Below are positions 16,280 through 25,776 of a stretch of DNA of 64,000 bases, one piece after another. The first letter of the stretch is position 1. The number at the start of each line of letters is the position of its first letter. A program made the translations under genes and the position numbers. Origin of the DNA: Pseudoalteromonas sp. A601 (GTDB lineage: Bacteria > Pseudomonadota > Gammaproteobacteria > Enterobacterales > Alteromonadaceae); NCBI RefSeq assembly GCF_002165575.1, contig NZ_MXQF01000002.1, positions 62,001-126,000 on the forward strand. The letters run 5' to 3'. The notes below the pieces were generated by a model. It saw only the letters and a list, made by a program, of their open reading frames with translations. It did not search any database and was not told the DNA's origin.

Positions 16280-18916
16280 TCACCCCGATAGTGCTTTACT
16301 TCTGAGCTTTTGAAACAGCCAACTCAAACCGACAAGCGAAAGTCCCAGTCCAATAAATGATATCGCCTTAAGTAAACCAGTCAGGTTTGCCATATCAATT
16401 AAGAACACTTTAACTATTACTGCGCCAAGAATACCTAACCCGACTTTTTGTAACAGCAGTTGTTGTTCTAAATGCCCCCAAATGACCACCGGCGCGCCGA
16501 GAAAAAGCCAAATAATCGAATAACTATAAAGCTCTGCGTCACTGGTTGTTTTATCTAGGTAGATATACGCCCCTTGCCAATACTGGCGTATAAGTACAGT
16601 TATTGCTAATACAGCTAAAACGCCGGCTACTGCCAATATTATTTTACTAAGTTGAGCATTAACAGGTTTAACTAATTTAGTTAACCACAGCGCTAAAGCA
16701 CTTGGCACCAACCACATTAATAGCACCCAGTTAAATATTGGAGTTTCCCCTACATACAAGGATGTTAGTAATGGATTGTCATTCAGTGCAGTGCTTAACA
16801 ACAGCAACCCTGCTAAAGCTGATAATATTAAACCCGCTACTTGGTATAATTTAGCCAACTGCGCTGCACTTTGCGCGCGATATAAATAAACACAACCTAA
16901 CGCGAGCCAATTACAGCTAAGTAATACTTGCTCATAAAAACTTAAAGAGCCAAGTTGTGGATAATGCCCAACTAATTGATAACTCGTTTCAGTAGTTATA
17001 AATAATGCCAAACAATGTAGCGCAGCGCCTTTAAGCCATAGCTTCATATCGGTTTGTTGCCATTGCTTGGCCGCAAACCAAAACAATCCAACAGCAATGG
17101 GGTAAACCACTATGCTCCAATGCATTGAAAGAAGCGTTAGATCTGCATAACTCTCAATCCACGGTGCAAACGTCAAACGTGCAAGTACTGCTGCCACGAG
17201 CGCTTTAATAGGCCAGTGCGGCATAGGCACTTTATGGCGTTTAACAAGAAAACTTATAACCAACACTTGAATTGCAAGCGCAAGCGTGAGGCCGCTATCA
17301 GCTAATAACATCGTTAAGCAAAGTGTGATATTGGCATTAGCACCAATCCAATAACTAAACTGCTGCCATTGCGTATAGGCATTTTGCGCACGTTTGATCA
17401 ATACGCCACTGCCAAGTAGTAATAGTACTGTCCATAATGAATACGCTACCGCTAACTCTTGCTCTGAGGTGAGAGTATAAAGCGTTGCTATAAGTACAAA
17501 CAGACTAAAGGCAGCCACTAAGTGAAAACTTAAACGTTTATAGTAATATGTGCCAAAATACAGCCCGTACAAACAAAAGCCTATACCAAGCAATAAACCA
17601 AACCCATACATATCTTTAAATATAAATAAGTGGTCGTTACTATCAATATTATAATTATGCTGAGTTACAACCAATAACACAGCAATTAGCAACGCTAAAC
17701 CTTGCCATAGATCCCAACGGCTATTTTTCAGCACCAAAAATAGCAGCATGACAATTAAACACACCATCATAATTTGCCATTGCATACTCGCCATAGAAAT
17801 TGCTATCGCTATCAATAATGGCGCCACAATCGCTAACAATAATGGATTATCAGGCTGTAATTTTAGTAGTCGCTGTAAACTATGTGGGCGACATTCTAAT
17901 AACCGCAATGTTAAACCTAAACGCATCATCGCGATTAAACCTATGATAGATAAAAGGGAAAAACCACCCACAAGCCAATATTCAGTTGACTTAACAACAC
18001 TTAAGGCCACCCAATACCAGCCAATATGCCCTGCCCAAAGTAAATACCATAGCCAATTACGGTTTACCCTTTTCGCCACAAGCACAGCTGATAAAGTAAC
18101 AAATCCAATATAGGTTAGCAGCGCTGCCAAATTGCCACTTCCCGTATTAACCCATATAGGCACGCTATACGCGCCAACGATACCTAATAGAGCTAACAAT
18201 GGCCCTAAGCGCAGTGCCATAGAGCTAGCTGCTAGTGCAATAACAGCTAGCATCACAAAAGCAGTGGTTGCGCTTAACATTTCATAACTTGAATAGGCAA
18301 GCAGCGTTAATGCAAAGCAACTAATAAACCCGCCTCCCGCTAAAGCTGCTGGAATATAATTATTAAATCCTTCAAAAACAATACCTTTACGGTGCAAAAA
18401 ATCAGCAACTGTAATTAGCGCTATACCAAATAACCCGCCTAAGGTGAGGCGTAAACTAGGTGATAATAGACCTGCATCTAAACTGTACTTTGCTAAAAAT
18501 ATGCCACCGAAGGCCAGTGCGACACCACCAATCCAAGTCATCCAATTTTGTTGCAGTTGATTTTTTAATTGAGCCAAAAAAGTGCTAACTGCAGAGTGAG
18601 AACGCTTATTCGTTTCTCGGGAACTAATAACTGTATGCGTTGATATAGTTTGATTTAATGTAACAGATTGCTGATTAGTAGCATGAGACTGTAGTTCAGA
18701 TTCAATTGGGGGCGTATGTGATTGCTCAGATGCAAACCTTGCCACAGCAGTTGCTGGCTGACTCGAGGTTTTAGAAATCACTGAGTGCAGTTGTTTTTTT
18801 AAAAGCGTAACTTCTTGTTGTAGCGCACTGACCTTTGTTAAAGCGATTAAACCGGCGATAGATCCGATTACAACCACTAACGATAGAATAACAATTAAAC
18901 CAAGCACGTCGTCCAT
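16280..18916 (-). CDS. DUF2339 multi-spanning membrane protein
   Basis: 878 aa. N-terminal helix (about 5-26), a coiled-coil segment (30-48), a Ser/Thr/Gln-rich linker, then a very long hydrophobic region with roughly 25 predicted helices from about residue 125 to the end. The motif WMTWIGGVALAFGGIFLAKYSLDAGLLSPS is characteristic of DUF2339. No charged catalytic cluster is visible. Homologues are widespread in Proteobacteria, and the function is unknown. It stands alone on the minus strand, converging with the CrbS-type kinase gene across the heptamer repeat. The next gene upstream is the lipoprotein at 19-20.4 kb, which has its own terminator. Confidence 0.85.
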   Translation of the reverse strand: MDDVLGLIVILSLVVVIGSIAGLIALTKVSALQQEVTLLKKQLHSVISKTSSQPATAVARFASEQSHTPPIESELQSHATNQQSVTLNQTISTHTVISSRETNKRSHSAVSTFLAQLKNQLQQNWMTWIGGVALAFGGIFLAKYSLDAGLLSPSLRLTLGGLFGIALITVADFLHRKGIVFEGFNNYIPAALAGGGFISCFALTLLAYSSYEMLSATTAFVMLAVIALAASSMALRLGPLLALLGIVGAYSVPIWVNTGSGNLAALLTYIGFVTLSAVLVAKRVNRNWLWYLLWAGHIGWYWVALSVVKSTEYWLVGGFSLLSIIGLIAMMRLGLTLRLLECRPHSLQRLLKLQPDNPLLLAIVAPLLIAIAISMASMQWQIMMVCLIVMLLFLVLKNSRWDLWQGLALLIAVLLVVTQHNYNIDSNDHLFIFKDMYGFGLLLGIGFCLYGLYFGTYYYKRLSFHLVAAFSLFVLIATLYTLTSEQELAVAYSLWTVLLLLGSGVLIKRAQNAYTQWQQFSYWIGANANITLCLTMLLADSGLTLALAIQVLVISFLVKRHKVPMPHWPIKALVAAVLARLTFAPWIESYADLTLLSMHWSIVVYPIAVGLFWFAAKQWQQTDMKLWLKGAALHCLALFITTETSYQLVGHYPQLGSLSFYEQVLLSCNWLALGCVYLYRAQSAAQLAKLYQVAGLILSALAGLLLLSTALNDNPLLTSLYVGETPIFNWVLLMWLVPSALALWLTKLVKPVNAQLSKIILAVAGVLAVLAITVLIRQYWQGAYIYLDKTTSDAELYSYSIIWLFLGAPVVIWGHLEQQLLLQKVGLGILGAVIVKVFLIDMANLTGLLKAISFIGLGLSLVGLSWLFQKLRSKALSG

Positions 18917-18978
18917 TTTTTAATCCCTGACTACTTTTATTCCTCCCTTATAACGTAAACTGTAGTGAAAATATAGCC

Positions 18979-19015
18979 AAAAAAATCCCAGCATCATATA
19001 ACGAAGCTGAGATTT
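18979..19015 (-). terminator. Rho-independent terminator after the DUF4397-like lipoprotein gene
   Basis: Arms 18983-18992 and 19006-19015 pair over 10 bases with one G-T. A run of seven T follows on the minus strand. Confidence 0.85.
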
Positions 19016-19039
19016 AATAAATTTACTACTCTACTGAGA

Positions 19040-20404
19040 TTACTCTACAGAATCAGTCACAGTGCGCTCTAAGGTCATTTTAAAACCTGTGCTACTCGTT
19101 TCATCATGCTCTAGGATTAAAATGTAATTACCTTCTTGAGTAAAATCCATATCCCCTTGCTGCATTAAGACTATTTGCTGCCCATTGTCTTCATACAACA
19201 CATAAGTGGTATAGACTTCATTATCAACCACTTCATCTTCTTGGTCGTACTTATCCAGGCTATCAATATAGTTACTGGCATCATCGACTGTCTCACCGTC
19301 TAAAGTAAATGCAATATCAACATCCGTAATGTCTTGTCCGGCATAGGTATCAAGTAAGTTGACCACTGTTACATTATGGTTATAACTGCTAGGCGTCAGT
19401 GATTCAACAACGGTAAGCATATGCGGGCCGTAGTCTTTATCATTGTAAAAAATCCCCACGTTACTTTGCTCTCGCTCCAATGTCAGTAGGTAATTATCAA
19501 CAATTGACGTACCCTCATTATCCATCATCGCAATGCTGAAGCTATTTGGGTTAAGCTCAATATAATCAGAAAAAGTATCATTTTGCGTTAGTTCTGTTAC
19601 ATGACTTTCGTCACCACGGGTTACTGTAAAACTGGCTTGTGGGTAGTCATCTATCGTATTAATAAAGCGCAACTGCCCCTGCGCAGATTGATGCTTAAGT
19701 GATGTCACTGAGTTACTCGAAGTAACAATATCCAATGTTATCCCTTCCTCTTCAGTTGCATAACTTGGACGGATCATCACTACATAGCTTGATTCATCAT
19801 TAAAATATACAGTGGCTGATTCAAAAATAACATCTGTGCTACCACTTTGAGTAATGTAAATAGTGTAATAACCTTCTTCGAAAGCTTGTAGCGATAGCTC
19901 GTTCAAATAAGTGGGTGATGCAATGAGTTCTGCGGTATCGAATAAACCATCCTCAGTCGCAATATAGACATCATAATTACTACCCTCACCTGAAATATTA
20001 AACCAGCCTAAGTTAAACTCATCTTCGTCACTGCTGGTCGGTACAGCTAATTCAGTAAAATTAGGTTCTGAAAAATCTCCGCTCATAACCCATAACTGTG
20101 TTTGATCATCTTTTATAGAAACTGATTCTTCTTGAATTGTAATATAGCTATCGTTAGCATCTACATATTCAAAAGAAACATCGTAGCTTGTAGAGCTATA
20201 ATTGTGGCGCGTTGTAACATCACCAAAGTAAGTACCAGAGCGTTCAGTTTCATCTACAAACAAACGTGTATACGGACTATTGTAAGAACCGTTATAAAGT
20301 TGAATGTAGCCACTACTGCTACTTGATGAGTCATCCCCAGAACAAGCAGCTAATGTTGCTGCCAAGGTAGTTACTAAAACAGTTTTAAGTAAAGAGCTGT
20401 GCAT
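19040..20404 (-). CDS. Secreted lipoprotein, DUF4397-like
   Basis: 454 aa with a lipoprotein signal peptide: MHSSLLK, hydrophobic core, lipobox LAAC with Cys21, then an acidic-Ser linker (SGDDSSSSSS). The mature part is acidic, beta-rich and consists of two or three similar immunoglobulin-like blocks. GQLRFINTIDDYPQASFTV and GYIQLYNGSYNSPYTRLFVD resemble the start of DUF4397 domains. No Asp at +2 (Ser), so outer-membrane sorting is likely. The start at 20404 is chosen for AAGGAATG upstream; a longer frame would lose the signal peptide position. It is divergent from the sigma-factor gene with 287 bases between starts, so it is a candidate output of that system. Function unknown. Confidence 0.78.
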   Translation of the reverse strand: MHSSLLKTVLVTTLAATLAACSGDDSSSSSSGYIQLYNGSYNSPYTRLFVDETERSGTYFGDVTTRHNYSSTSYDVSFEYVDANDSYITIQEESVSIKDDQTQLWVMSGDFSEPNFTELAVPTSSDEDEFNLGWFNISGEGSNYDVYIATEDGLFDTAELIASPTYLNELSLQAFEEGYYTIYITQSGSTDVIFESATVYFNDESSYVVMIRPSYATEEEGITLDIVTSSNSVTSLKHQSAQGQLRFINTIDDYPQASFTVTRGDESHVTELTQNDTFSDYIELNPNSFSIAMMDNEGTSIVDNYLLTLEREQSNVGIFYNDKDYGPHMLTVVESLTPSSYNHNVTVVNLLDTYAGQDITDVDIAFTLDGETVDDASNYIDSLDKYDQEDEVVDNEVYTTYVLYEDNGQQIVLMQQGDMDFTQEGNYILILEHDETSSTGFKMTLERTVTDSVE

Positions 20405-20630
20405 GGAATCATTCCTTATTGTTAATAGTGCTAATGAGACTATAAAAACAACTAAAAATTCCAACCTTTACAAAGCATTACCCACACTTACAGTTCCTTA
20501 CATATTCGTAATAAAGTGTACGAATGTGCAAATAAAACGCACATTTTATTACATATAACCTCACTTACATATTCTAAACAACTAAATTTAAAATATAGTT
20601 GTAAAAAACCAGAACAAAAACACAAGGTTA

Positions 20631-20658
20631 ACAGTTGTAATCAAAAGCGTACAACTGT
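20631..20658. promoter_or_regulatory. 9-bp inverted repeat upstream of the sigma-factor gene
   Basis: ACAGTTGTA (20631-20639) and TACAACTGT (20650-20658) are perfect reverse complements whose centres are 19 bases apart, about two helical turns. The site ends 33 bases before the sigma start, where a dimeric regulator or the core promoter could lie. No match to a known operator. Confidence 0.5.
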
Positions 20659-20691
20659 ACCTTTATAGCCTATGATCTTGAGGACTTTGAA

Positions 20692-21258
20692 ATGCAAACA
20701 CCATTAGAAAAGTTAATACATGGATGGCAGAGCGGCTGTACAAAAAGCGCTGACGAATTAAAATCACGTATTTATTACCACTTAAAACAAATTTGCCATG
20801 TACATCTACAAAGCTACCGCGATGATATTGACTCTACTTATGTAATACAGCATTTACCCCATACAGGATCCTTGTTACATCAATCATTGATTGAGCTGAT
20901 CCCACCGCAAAAAACACTCGCGCACGAAACTCAATTTAATGCTTACCTTAGTGTATTTATTCGCAATGTTTTACGTGATGAAATTCGTAAATTTCAATCA
21001 AAAAAACGAATACCAAATGATGTTGACGCAGCTCAAGAGGATAGCCAATTAAAGCATCAGGAAAATTTTTTAGCTCTGGATAGCGCATTAAATCACCTCG
21101 AAAAAAACCACCCGCAAAAAGCACAAATTTTTTCGATGCACTACTTTTTAGGCATTGACAGTAAAGCTCTCGCTGAACAGTTTAAAGTATCTCTTGCCAC
21201 TATTTACCGCGAGTTAGACGCCGCTAAAGCGTTTTTAAGAGTGCATATAGAACAATAA
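20692..21258 (+). CDS. ECF sigma factor lacking the acidic region 2.2 motif (EcfP/ECF43-like)
   Basis: 188 aa with region 2 (about 20-105) and region 4 (about 130-185, helix-turn-helix in DSKALAEQFKVSLATIYRELDAAK). It belongs to the ECF group encoded beside Ser/Thr kinases (LIHGWQSGCTKSADEL start, FRxxLRDEIRKFQSKKR end of region 2). Where typical ECFs have DAEDLVQE, this has HTGSLLHQ at residues 57-64, so all four acidic positions are lost and Thr58 and Ser60 sit there. In V. parahaemolyticus EcfP, a similar loss makes the sigma factor inactive until its kinase PknT phosphorylates it. The kinase gene follows after 17 bases. No anti-sigma gene is present. Start supported by GAGG upstream. Confidence 0.85.
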   Translation: MQTPLEKLIHGWQSGCTKSADELKSRIYYHLKQICHVHLQSYRDDIDSTYVIQHLPHTGSLLHQSLIELIPPQKTLAHETQFNAYLSVFIRNVLRDEIRKFQSKKRIPNDVDAAQEDSQLKHQENFLALDSALNHLEKNHPQKAQIFSMHYFLGIDSKALAEQFKVSLATIYRELDAAKAFLRVHIEQ

Positions 21259-21275
21259 TTAAAAAAGAAGAAAAC

Positions 21276-24044
21276 ATGAAATTTAATGATTCACTCAGTG
21301 TATTTGAATACTTACTTAAAGAGCACCCTAACAACCTTATTGCTGGGTTAGAAAGCCTCGAAAATATAAACAGCACTCTCTTTAGCGAAGTGGAACAGCT
21401 AATTCTTGCTCATAATCAAAATCAACAACAAACACAGTTCCATCAATCTATTAGCCATTCAACCGAGCTATTAAATGACAATAGCAAAATAGAGGACTTG
21501 ATAGGTAAGAATATCAGCCATTTCACATTACAGAGACTATTAGGCTCTGGGGGGATGGGCGTTGTTTATTTAGCGCACAGAAATGATGGTAAATTTGAGC
21601 AAACCGTTGCTATAAAAATTATATACCCAACTATTACTGCATTACATGGCCCGCAAAATCTAACCCGCGAAGCACAATATTTAGCATTATTGAACCACCC
21701 AAATATAGCAGGAGTACTAGACGCAGGTGAATGTGAATTTGGCATGTACATGGTGATGGAATACATCGAAGGCACAACGCTTGTAAGTTACTGTAATGAA
21801 CAAAAGTTAAACACCAAACAGCGCTTAACTTTATTTTGTAAAGTCTGTGATGCCGTTAGCTATGCTCACCAGAACAGAGTGATCCATGCAGATTTAAAAC
21901 CATCGAACATCCTTGTTAACAAGCAAGGTGAACCTAAGCTCGTTGATTTTGGCGTTGCTCGTACAATAAATAATGAACAAACCGATTTTGTTGTTAACGA
22001 GTATATTAAGGCTCTAAGCCAAGAGTACGCCAGCCCTGAGCAGCTTGCAGGCCAAACGCTTACGACTCAAAGTGACGTGTATAGTTTAGGGAAGATACTA
22101 GAGACATTAAGTCGTCACACAAACAATGATCTCAAAACAATTATAGATGAATCGCTTTTAGAAATAGAGAAAAGGTACCCAAGTGCCTTTCACCTCAAGA
22201 GCGATATAATAAACTTTCTAGCAAACAGACCTATTAGCAGTAATAAAAGACCAATAAACAGGGCTTTAAAACTACTTAAGAGAAACCCTATATCGAGCGC
22301 ACTAAGTATAGGACTCATTACCTCTATTTGCATTTTTTCATATTCACTTTGGAATAAAAATCTCGAGTTACAAATTGAAAAACAAACCTCAGATAATATC
22401 GCAAATTTTATGGTCAACGTTTTTGATATTTCTAATCCATATAATGGTGAAAATTTCAATATACCTATTAAAGATGTATTACTAAGTGCTAAAAATAAAC
22501 TAGATGCTCTTCCAACTGATAACAATGGCATCAAAGAGTCTGTAAGTATTTCTTTAGCTAAAGCTTATATAGGTGCTGGGGTATTTATACCTGCAAAAGA
22601 AATGCTCGAACAGCTATCGAATAACCAGTATGTAAATAAGCAAGAACTTAACTATTTGCAAAGTAAAATCGATGTAAAAACAGGTAAATATAAACTAGCA
22701 ATTAATAAGTTAGAGCTATATCAAAATATTAAACTCACGAAAAGCGAATTAGTAGACAATAGTAAGCTACTGTCAGAAGCCTATCGCGAGATTGGCGATT
22801 ATAGCAAGTCAACTAATCTACTCCTTGAAACGCTTACCAAGAAGCTTACACCGACCCAACAGATAAATATCTATCTAGAACTAGCTACAACCTCTTTCAC
22901 AATCTCAAACTTTGCACAGATGCTAGAATATGCAGAAAAGGCAATGAGCTTATATAACAATAGTCAAATAAACCGAAAACCACTGCTATCTGAAGTTCTC
23001 TCAGTTTACGCCGGTGCCTTAGAAGAATTTGATAGAATGGAAGAAGCAGAAAAACTCTATAAACAGAAACTCGCTCTTGATTTAGAAGTATTTGGCGAAA
23101 ATCACCCGCATACCGCTATTATTTATAATTTACTATCTTACTTTCATGACACAAAAGGTGAGTTTCAAACAGCCCTAAACTTTGCAGAAAAAGCAATTAC
23201 GCTCCACAAAAAACATACACCAGACGGAAGTAATTTATATATTGCAACGTTATTTAACAAAGCATCTTCTTTGGGGCAATTAAGAAAAGATAAAGAAACA
23301 ATGGAAGTTTTGTTAGAAGCAGAAAAATTATGTAATAATTTTTTACCAACAAACCACTTTAACTATGTAGTGATCTATAACGGATTAGGGGCTTTATATA
23401 GAAAGCAAGGAGATTTAGAGAAAAGTAAAGAGTACTTATATAAAGCACTAGATACGCTTCTTCTATCAAATGAAAATCACAACCAAATGCTCTCCTATAT
23501 TTATGGCAACCTCGCAAGTTTAGCTATAGAAAACGAAGACTACACTGAGGCGAGAACATTATACGAAAAAAACCTAACAATTAACAAAACGGAATTTGGA
23601 GGAAAAGGCAAACGTGTCGCTCAAAATATGAAACACCTTGGTAGAGTAATGCGGATGCAAGCAAACTATGATGAAGCAATACCTATGTTAATACATGCAT
23701 TAGATACAGCTCTAGAAGCTTACAAGCCCCAACACGCTAGACTTGCAGAGTTTCACACCCAACTTGCACTCGCATACAAAGACACAGAACAATTAAAGCA
23801 AGCTTTAAATCATCAAATAACTGCTGTCAGCATTGCAGAAAAGGGTTATGGTTTTGATAATTATATAACCCAATCGATGCAGCTAATTTTAGCAGAAATC
23901 TACCTTGCACAAAGTAATTTTAAAAGTGCACTGCCTATTGCGCAACAAACTTACAATTATTTATTGGAAAATAAAGGTAGCACCCACTCACAAACAATAG
24001 AAGCAAAACATATTTTGGACAATATACAGTCACAGATGCTGTAA
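21276..24044 (+). CDS. Membrane-anchored Ser/Thr protein kinase with TPR domain (PknT-like)
   Basis: 922 aa. N-terminal extension (1-80), kinase domain (about 84-318), one transmembrane helix (about 340-359), then a long extracytoplasmic helical repeat region of TPR type (about 400-915, e.g. YNLLSYFHDTKGEFQTALNF). Kinase residues seen: P-loop GSGGMGVVY, Lys114, Glu132, HADLKPSN (Asp206, Asn211), DFG at 224-226 and SPEQ. The Arg before the catalytic Asp is Ala, so it is a non-RD kinase. It is translated 17 bases after the ECF gene and is probably its activator. The periplasmic repeat region would be the sensor. The gene is AT-richer and uses more rare codons than its neighbours, which suggests transfer or relaxed selection. 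Confidence 0.88.
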   Translation: MKFNDSLSVFEYLLKEHPNNLIAGLESLENINSTLFSEVEQLILAHNQNQQQTQFHQSISHSTELLNDNSKIEDLIGKNISHFTLQRLLGSGGMGVVYLAHRNDGKFEQTVAIKIIYPTITALHGPQNLTREAQYLALLNHPNIAGVLDAGECEFGMYMVMEYIEGTTLVSYCNEQKLNTKQRLTLFCKVCDAVSYAHQNRVIHADLKPSNILVNKQGEPKLVDFGVARTINNEQTDFVVNEYIKALSQEYASPEQLAGQTLTTQSDVYSLGKILETLSRHTNNDLKTIIDESLLEIEKRYPSAFHLKSDIINFLANRPISSNKRPINRALKLLKRNPISSALSIGLITSICIFSYSLWNKNLELQIEKQTSDNIANFMVNVFDISNPYNGENFNIPIKDVLLSAKNKLDALPTDNNGIKESVSISLAKAYIGAGVFIPAKEMLEQLSNNQYVNKQELNYLQSKIDVKTGKYKLAINKLELYQNIKLTKSELVDNSKLLSEAYREIGDYSKSTNLLLETLTKKLTPTQQINIYLELATTSFTISNFAQMLEYAEKAMSLYNNSQINRKPLLSEVLSVYAGALEEFDRMEEAEKLYKQKLALDLEVFGENHPHTAIIYNLLSYFHDTKGEFQTALNFAEKAITLHKKHTPDGSNLYIATLFNKASSLGQLRKDKETMEVLLEAEKLCNNFLPTNHFNYVVIYNGLGALYRKQGDLEKSKEYLYKALDTLLLSNENHNQMLSYIYGNLASLAIENEDYTEARTLYEKNLTINKTEFGGKGKRVAQNMKHLGRVMRMQANYDEAIPMLIHALDTALEAYKPQHARLAEFHTQLALAYKDTEQLKQALNHQITAVSIAEKGYGFDNYITQSMQLILAEIYLAQSNFKSALPIAQQTYNYLLENKGSTHSQTIEAKHILDNIQSQML

Positions 24045-24126
24045 GTTGTTACATCACTTAAATTTCATGTATTGAATAATAAAAAACACTTTACCTAAAA
24101 CACAAAAATATTTACGGCAACAACCA

Positions 24127-24154
24127 CGATTGGGCTAATTTTCAGGCCCAATCG
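24127..24154. terminator. Hairpin between convergent kinase and lipoprotein genes
   Basis: Perfect 9-bp stem cgattgggc (24127-24135) and gcccaatcg (24146-24154) with a 10-base loop. No strong T-tract follows on either strand; bidirectional use is inferred. Confidence 0.6.
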
Positions 24155-24188
24155 AAGCTTAATACAACTCTGTTATGTACATAGTGAG

Positions 24189-25547
24189 TTACTTAACCAT
24201 ACCACTATTTTGATTATCTCGGTGTATTTTAGACCAAGTATTAGACATTAAACCCGTGCTATCAGTTTGAATAGCTACAAGTTTACCGGTGGCATTTGCA
24301 TCATTACGGTCTCCCTCTGAAAGAGTACCAATATACAAGATGCCTTGACTATCAATTGCAGGGGATGACCAAGTAGCACTGGCTTTTAGATCATACTGCC
24401 ATACAAGCTCACCATTAGGTGAATACACATGCATTAAATCATTTTCTGTCGCGAAATAAATATTACCATTGTCACCGATTGCTGGTGATACCTTCACGTT
24501 ACCAGTAATTTGGGTTTGCCATTTTATTGCTTTTGAATTGAGTTCAAGCGCATAAATTTCACTATCGTCATTATTACTTGTGCCAAAGTAAATATTCCCG
24601 CGTGATTCATCTATCGCAACTGATGAACGAATATGTGGCGTTTCAAATACCTGCGGATTTGGTAATTCAAACTTCCAGCGCAGATCCAAATTATCATCAA
24701 AGCTGTATAAAATCCCGGCTTCAGAACCAAAATAAATATTATTGTTAGAATCAATAGCCGGGGTGGAGTAAACCAAGTCACCTGCAAAGGTGTCTATATC
24801 TTTGAACTCACCCACTAACTCATAGCTATTTAAATCAAGCTTAAGTACGCGACCTTCATCATAAAAAACAAGCTCACCGTTATAATTTACCGCCCCATTT
24901 ACAAATCGGTCTTGTCGTTCTTCACAATTACAAAAACGCTCAAACAAGCTCTCACCCGTTTGCGCATTAAAAGCACGGATATCTAAACCAGTATAAATAA
25001 CTTGCTCTTTATAAGCCGCAACCTTAGTTAATCCAGAACTTGTTTGCAAAGCATAATCTGATACACGTTGGCGCCATATTTGCTCGCCGCTACTATTAAG
25101 AGCCACTAAATCGCGATATGCTTTATCAAACTCACCAGTGCGCTTATCGACTGTAAAATAAATATTGTCATTGTGTACAACAGGGCTTGAGCGTACCTCT
25201 TCACCATTAGGTAAGGTGTAACGCCACTTTTCACTGCCATCGAGGTTATAGGCCACCATTACATCACTGCCAGCAGGATCATTACGGACATTCTTGGCCG
25301 TGCCTATATAAATTGTTTGCTCATCAGCACTGAGTGCCGGTGACGAGTAATAAGCAAAGCTTGTAGTTGGTAATAATTTTTCCCACACTAAGCGCGACTC
25401 TTCAACCTTATCAGGTTGTTTGTCAGCATCGGACTTCGTAGTTTGTGGATCATCGCTGCCGCCTCCCCCTCCACATGCCGATAAAAAAAGACTTAACGCG
25501 AATATAATTGGTGCTTTCGTTTTATGGGATTCAAACTGTAAACTCAT
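24189..25547 (-). CDS. Lipoprotein with PQQ-like beta-propeller repeats
   Basis: 452 aa. Lipoprotein signal with lipobox LSAC (Cys25), Gly-rich linker, then about seven to eight repeats of the type NIYFGTxxN...G...W, e.g. GNIYFATENDLMHVYSPNGELVWQ and GILYIGTLSEGDR. These are the blades of a PQQ-like/BamB-type propeller. The enzymatic PQQ-dehydrogenase residues are not obvious, so a binding or scaffolding role is more likely. A CNCEE cluster near residue 211 stands out. Start supported by AGGAATTAC upstream. It converges on the kinase gene and, with the lipoprotein at 19-20.4 kb, brackets the sigma/kinase pair. Confidence 0.82.
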   Translation of the reverse strand: MSLQFESHKTKAPIIFALSLFLSACGGGGGSDDPQTTKSDADKQPDKVEESRLVWEKLLPTTSFAYYSSPALSADEQTIYIGTAKNVRNDPAGSDVMVAYNLDGSEKWRYTLPNGEEVRSSPVVHNDNIYFTVDKRTGEFDKAYRDLVALNSSGEQIWRQRVSDYALQTSSGLTKVAAYKEQVIYTGLDIRAFNAQTGESLFERFCNCEERQDRFVNGAVNYNGELVFYDEGRVLKLDLNSYELVGEFKDIDTFAGDLVYSTPAIDSNNNIYFGSEAGILYSFDDNLDLRWKFELPNPQVFETPHIRSSVAIDESRGNIYFGTSNNDDSEIYALELNSKAIKWQTQITGNVKVSPAIGDNGNIYFATENDLMHVYSPNGELVWQYDLKASATWSSPAIDSQGILYIGTLSEGDRNDANATGKLVAIQTDSTGLMSNTWSKIHRDNQNSGMVK

Positions 25548-25776
25548 GTAATTCCTGATAGTTATTATTTATTGTTAAATAAATTTTACGAATAAAATTA
25601 CAATAATGACAGACACGAAAAATGTTTTTATTTTTCTCATATATTTAAAATATTTTTATCTGTCTAAATGTTGCAGCGACTCATGAGTAATTATCAATTA
25701 TCTAATAAAGGGCTTGCAATAGTGGCTAATTAACAAATAATGGATGCTTGGGTTCACGGGATTTGAATGAGGAAAA

